Origin: Maylandia zebra
Taxonomy: Eukaryota; Chordata; Actinopteri; Cichliformes; Cichlidae
Direction of reading: 5' to 3'
NCBI RefSeq assembly: GCF_041146795.1
Contig: NC_135172.1
Location: 40,013,123 to 40,077,122, forward strand
Length of the DNA: 64,000 nt
A program made the translations under genes and the position numbers. The stretch's first letter is position 1. Each line of letters opens with the position of its first letter. Below the pieces are notes generated by a model, which saw only the letters and a program-made list of their open reading frames with translations, did not search any database and was not told the DNA's origin. Below are positions 59,441 through 64,000 of this stretch, piece by piece.

Positions 59441-59689
59441 GACCTTTTATTTTTTTAGTTTTTTTTTTTTATTCCTATTGTGTAAACGTGTGTTATGACA
59501 ATGGTTATAAATGGAAAAATGTCACATTGGCGCTGTTTAGAGTCAACCAGATGCTGATAAGGCATATAGCCCCTGCACACTTCAGCAGGAGGACTGAAGC
59601 GTGACTGTGGGGTAAAGATAACTAGAAAGATTTGCATTTCCTGCGAAAATGCAGTGTGGATGCTTTAAAGCTGAAGCTGTATGCAAAAA

Positions 59690-60170
59690 CTAGCTGAAAA
59701 AGCTGAAAAGTTGCAGAAATTGTAAAAACTTTGCAGAAGCAAAGGAACTTTGCTAAAATGGAATAACTTAGCAGAACTGCAATATCTTAGAGGAAACATA
59801 ATACTTGGCAGAAATACAATAGCATAGCAGAACTTAGCAGAAATATTGTAACTTACCAGAAACATGATAACTTCTCAAAAATACAAGAATTTAGGAGAAA
59901 TAGTATAAGATAACAGAAAGAATATATTTAGCCAAAAATACTTAAGCATTACAGAAACACTATGATTTAGAAAAATAGTACAACAGAGCAGAAATACTGT
60001 GATTTACCAGAGACACTGTGATGAACTATGAATATTGTAATTTTAAATCAATACTATGTTTTAGCACAAATACTATAATTTGACAGAAATACTATATTTA
60101 GCACAAATCTTATAAAATAGCAGAAATAGTATGATTTAGCACAATAGTAATAACTTAAACAGAAAAATTG
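59690..60170. repeat. Degenerate ~20-bp tandem repeat
   Basis: Variants of GCAGAAATACTATGATTTA recur roughly every 19-22 bases (for example GCAGAAATACTGTGATTTAC, ACAGAAATACTATATTTAGC, GCAGAAATAGTATGATTTAG), about twenty copies. Confidence 0.75.
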
Positions 60171-60402
60171 GAAAAGCAAAATGGACAGCTGAAAAAATGC
60201 TGAACATGCTAAGGGTCCCTCAAATATACTTGTTAAATGAAAAAAATTGGCAAAAAAAAATATAACAGCCACACAATCACAAATATGGACACATATGGAA
60301 ACACACATGCACAGAGAGAGAGACACACAAGATCCAATTCAGTCAACCAGTCTAAATATATTGAATTTGAATCTTACAATGAGATCATCCCATAAAAAGG
60401 CT

Positions 60403-60404
60403 TC

Positions 60405-60474
<70 letters not shown>
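60403..60474. repeat. (CT)n(CA)n microsatellite
   Basis: About nine CT units followed by about 25 CA units and ending in GAGAGA. Confidence 0.96.
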
Positions 60475-60477
<3 letters not shown>

Positions 60478-61866
60478 AGAGAAGTAAGTTTCTAGCTCAG
60501 TCAAGCAGCCTTGGAGCTGCTGAATTTGAATCCACCAATCAGAGAGCCTGTGCACTTTTTCCCGCCAAAACAGGTGCACGCAGCACAGAGAGACACAGGA
60601 TTTTTGCAGTCTATTTCTCATAATGACGACTCCCCTCAAATAAATGACCATAATTTCCTAACCGTAGGGGCTAGAACGGTCATTCTTACACCGTTTTGTT
60701 CAGAAGAGATGGGGGAATCTTAAAGTGTTGACAATTTATCATTAAAATATGAATTATTAAAGATAATTGACTTCTAATGCACCATAACTGAGTAGAGCAA
60801 AGCAAAAACTGCCTTGACTTGCCCTCAAACAACGCTTTCTAACTCTAAATCTATTTGGAGTATCAATATCATTCCTTCACCGTAAGAGACAGCAGGCTTT
60901 GGTGAACAATCATGGAAATTTTCAGGTCTCTGTGGAAATCCATTAAAAAGATATGACGAGAGAAAAAAGTGGTTCATTTCCAGAGTTTGAAATCTGAAGA
61001 AATCTGAGCGAAGGACGAAGTTCCTACCCTCAAACAAGTCAACTCATTTCAGAACGGTAATAGGTGAGAAAATAATTCTTGAATTGTGAGCGTCAGGAGT
61101 GTCTGAAGATATACTGGGACAAGCCTTATGTCTTAACTTTGCTTCGTTAAGGAGATATGACGATTCGAATATGCCTCTCGTTACAGAAATCAAGCGGTGA
61201 TTTTGAACAAGCTCTTCATTGACTTTCTATGGAGAGTTTTGCGACTTTGTGTTGGTCTGAGGAGATTTGCCAAAATTCTATAAATCCCACAACAATGATA
61301 GTGACATTTTCGGAAACCCATCAAAAATACCTACGTTTTGATGTATAATTTGTGGAAGTTGAGTGAAGATTGAGCAAGTAGCAAGAAGTTGTTCGGACAT
61401 GAAGAGAAGACTGCAAAACCTTCAGTGGCAGACTGGAAGCCAAGTGCACAGCAACCATAACAACGCATGTATTTTGTGAAAAATCACAATTTTGCAACTG
61501 AAAACTTTAAGAGGCATAAAGGTAAAACGGTAAAAGATTTGAAAAAGCTGAATCATACCTGAATAGCCCAATAATTTGAGAACATTTTAAAGTTTGAATG
61601 GTTGTTCTACGTGAAAATATGAGGAAGTAGTTAAGTTTCAGAAACAAGCTAACTTTAGCAGAATTGCAGAAGTTTCCCATTCATTTCAATGGGACAAATT
61701 AAGCTTAATATTTTAAAAAGTATAATAGTGAAAAATACCAAAAGACATAGCAGGAATTAGCAGAAATAGCAGAATATTTTAAAATTTGAACGGTGAAAAT
61801 CGGCTGAAAATTGTGGAAGTAGTTAAGTGCCAAAAAGTGTACGGAAGTCCCAAGAGGAACTCAATA

Positions 61867-61891
61867 GTGTGGATGCTTAAAGCATCCACAC
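61867..61891. repeat. Perfect 12-bp-arm palindrome
   Basis: GTGTGGATGCTT (61867-61878), one base, then AAGCATCCACAC (61880-61891). Confidence 0.92.
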
Positions 61892-63939
61892 AATGACAGC
61901 TGTTGAGTACTAGATTATGTCCAGTAATAAATCTGTTTGCTAAAGGGGGAGTTACCTGCATAACTGATAGACTGACACCAGGTAAGATATGGTCGATGTG
62001 TCCTTGCAGAGTATTAGCATGACAGGCCAAGTTGAGACACCTGAAGCCTAAAACCCCAAACCATAGACAGAATAAAAGATGGGTGTAGCTCCTTGGTTTG
62101 AAAAGGGAAGCCAGTGGGGAAGTGGCTTACCTAGTGGTGCTCCAATCCAAATTTTTCCAGTTCCAAGATGAATAACTAGACCTCACATGTCTGCAGATAG
62201 GGTTTGATCTAATTGAGCGTTGATCTAATGCCAGTATTTGATTGTGCTGTATTTCTCATTGTGTGAAGGAAACTAGGAATCATTCTCTCGGTGCTAAGGC
62301 AACATCAAGCTCAACTTAACTCTGATATACTGACGTTTTAAAATAAACTTAGGAACATTCATACAAGATTTTATAATTTGCTAATAAAAGCTGATAATTT
62401 AGTTTAGAAATTGACTCCTTTTATTTCAGTGAGAAGAATAATGCATGACATCAGGCGCAACACAAACAATATATATTTTTTAAAATGTATTGGTAGTTTT
62501 CCATTTCTTTTCTGTCTGAGACCTTTTACTGTTCAGCTGAAATTGTGCATCGAGTGTTTCACAACAAGTCACAACAGTGGAACCAGTGTCCTCCTAGCTT
62601 CTACCAAATATAATGTCTCTCTGAACAAATGTACAGAGGTATAGTAAACAAATGAGTCTTTGCTGAGCTTCTTGATCCTGGTACCACAGTTTCTAGTTGA
62701 ATAAAAAATATATTCAAACATGAAGAAAATCAGTTGATGTTGAAGGTGTGAAATACCTCCAGACTGCTGAACCTTTGCTGTTAACTTCCCCCAGTCTAAA
62801 TTAGCTCTTCAGCATAAATACAGGACATAGAACTGGGCTGTTTATGGGCTGTTTGTTGCGGATATCCCATCCAGCTTTTTGAGTGAGGATCTGGGCCATA
62901 TCTTTGGTGCATTCCTATTCAATTTAATTATTTTTACCATAAGCCTGATCAGTTGCTCAGGCAGAATAAACTAATTTATTCTGCTATATTTTCAGTTTAC
63001 TCGTTAACTCAACGTTCATTAAACATCACACCTTTAACCAGACTAGCGCACTTCAACCAGGCATTAGCATCTCCACATGGCTGTCACAACAGGGGAAGAT
63101 GAAACCGTGATAAAACAGAATGGTTACACCCCATCAAACTTACCTGATTTTTAAATGTTGAGCTCTCTTTCAAACTGAGCTTCGCTTTCAGTCCAAAGAT
63201 GCAAACACATGAGCAACAGCACAATGCCTTTAAAGATAAGACAGCTTTTTCATTATGCTGCTCTTTCATCATCTCTCCCTTATGTTCATCACAATCCTTT
63301 TGATCCTCCTGCACTCTGTTGTTAGCAAACAGAACAACACCAGTTTGGGAATTAAACTTAATTAGGAATTAAGGGAAAGCATGCCGCTGTGCTGTCTCCA
63401 GTGATGCTTTTCATTTCCTGCTGCTCGCAACAAGAGCGAGCGGGTGTGGGCTGATCAATGGGAGGTTATTGAAGCTGATGTTCAGCATGCTAAATCGCCA
63501 CCGTTTAGATTTCAAATGCGTATTCATACTGTGCATGTGCTGCAAAAAATAAGAAAGATATTAAAAGATGTGTAGTGAAGTAGAGGTGTTGCTCCTAAGG
63601 CGTTTCTTCTGGTGGAAAAACACAGCAGAAAATGTGCAGATTTTTTATTTTAAGAGTCATGATCTGAAGATACACGTCCCTGATCTTGTAGGATTGTGTC
63701 CTAATGTAACCTCCATGTCTGTAGTTTTTTTTTTTTTTCCCCTCTAACCCTCACCCACTTGTCTCTCCTCTATTTTTATCCCTGACACGACACACACACT
63801 CCCCGTTGTTCTCCATAAATAAAATCCATCTCACTCACACCTGCCTCTTCTTCCCATCCCCCTCCCGCACCCTTTTTTACTCTGGCTCTAACACCATGCA
63901 CATCCCTTATCTCACACTTCTGTAACCCTCCTGCTACAG
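61892..63939. other. Probable intron upstream of the signal-peptide exon
   Basis: AT-rich with no exon seen. From about 63720 to 63939 the plus strand is strongly pyrimidine-rich and ends CTGCTACAG, a textbook acceptor immediately before an ATG. Confidence 0.45.
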
Positions 63940-64000
63940 ATGAAATTGGAAAAAGGCTGGACGTGGCTCCTGCTGCTGCTTCTATCCACCCTGGCTGTGG
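63940..64000 (+). CDS. First coding exon of an unidentified secreted or membrane protein (partial)
   Basis: Begins with ATG directly after a strong polypyrimidine/CAG acceptor. The 20 codons in the window read MKLEKGWTWLLLLLLSTLAV: a short basic n-region (K2, K5) and a leucine-rich core, i.e. a signal peptide whose cleavage site lies beyond the edge. The frame is open at base 64000. An ATG at the very start of an internal exon implies at least one untranslated exon upstream, for which 58840-59100 is a candidate. I do not recognise the protein. Confidence 0.6.
   Translation, partial: MKLEKGWTWLLLLLLSTLAV

Larger units (their letters stand above)
59654..61891. mobile_element. 2.2-kb repeat with hairpin ends GTGTGGATGCTT
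   Basis: The left end starts GTGTGGATGCTTTAAAGC (59654-59671) and the right end finishes AAGCATCCACAC (61880-61891), forming 12-bp terminal inverted repeats. The right end is itself a perfect palindrome (61867-61891). The interior contains a degenerate minisatellite, a CT/CA microsatellite and a block at 60500-61860 of a type I recall as repetitive in cichlids. No protein frame. The flanks show no clear target duplication. Confidence 0.5.

Noticed and set aside
60385-60651. Cys-Val repeat protein
   Set aside because: Translation of the CA microsatellite.

Overview
This is a teleost fish window; the style of its repeats is what I would expect of a cichlid or a close percomorph, but that last step is inference. 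It holds two well-supported protein genes, the first coding exon of a third, two tRNA genes, and a dense load of transposable elements. Vertebrate-type split genes, hAT and Tc1/mariner debris, L2-type and R4/Rex6-like LINEs, and long dinucleotide microsatellites all fit a fish nuclear chromosome.

Layout. 1-11.7 kb is a transposon-rich block. It contains two copies of a LINE with a C-terminal restriction-like endonuclease (R4/Rex6-like), lying head-to-tail on the minus strand. The second copy is interrupted by a ~520-bp foreign segment (called X here). X plus the LINE 3' end occurs again, inverted and ~99% identical, at 9102-9877. A hAT element sits in the TA microsatellite just beyond. 11.7-24 kb is mostly unassigned sequence with hAT-type insertions showing clean 8-bp target duplications, plus a TIR element at 22380-23467. 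24.8-36.1 kb (+) is an eight-coding-exon choline-transporter-like gene (SLC5A7/CHT1 family, 553 aa); its fourth intron carries an antisense L2-type LINE. 36-49 kb is a probable long 3'UTR and then repeats. 49.1-49.7 kb is a duplicated tail of exosc9. tRNA-Ile(AAT) and tRNA-Gln(CTG) lie at 51.8-52.3 kb. 52.6-57.3 kb (-) is exosc9 in twelve exons (426 aa), the RRP45 subunit of the RNA exosome. 58.8-59.4 kb looks like a promoter/CpG-rich first exon. 59.6-61.9 kb is a repeat with hairpin ends. At 63940 a coding exon begins with a signal peptide and runs off the right edge.

The two main genes are functionally unrelated: a plasma-membrane Na+-coupled transporter and a nuclear/cytoplasmic RNA-processing subunit. 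The most unusual features are the chimeric X-LINE inverted copies, the tRNA-like Pol III boxes at the LINE 5' end, the tandem duplication of the last three exosc9 exons, and a Trp-to-Tyr change at a position that in human CHT1 helps hold choline. Exon boundaries were set by hand from GT/AG sites and reading phase, and comparisons with human proteins are from memory.
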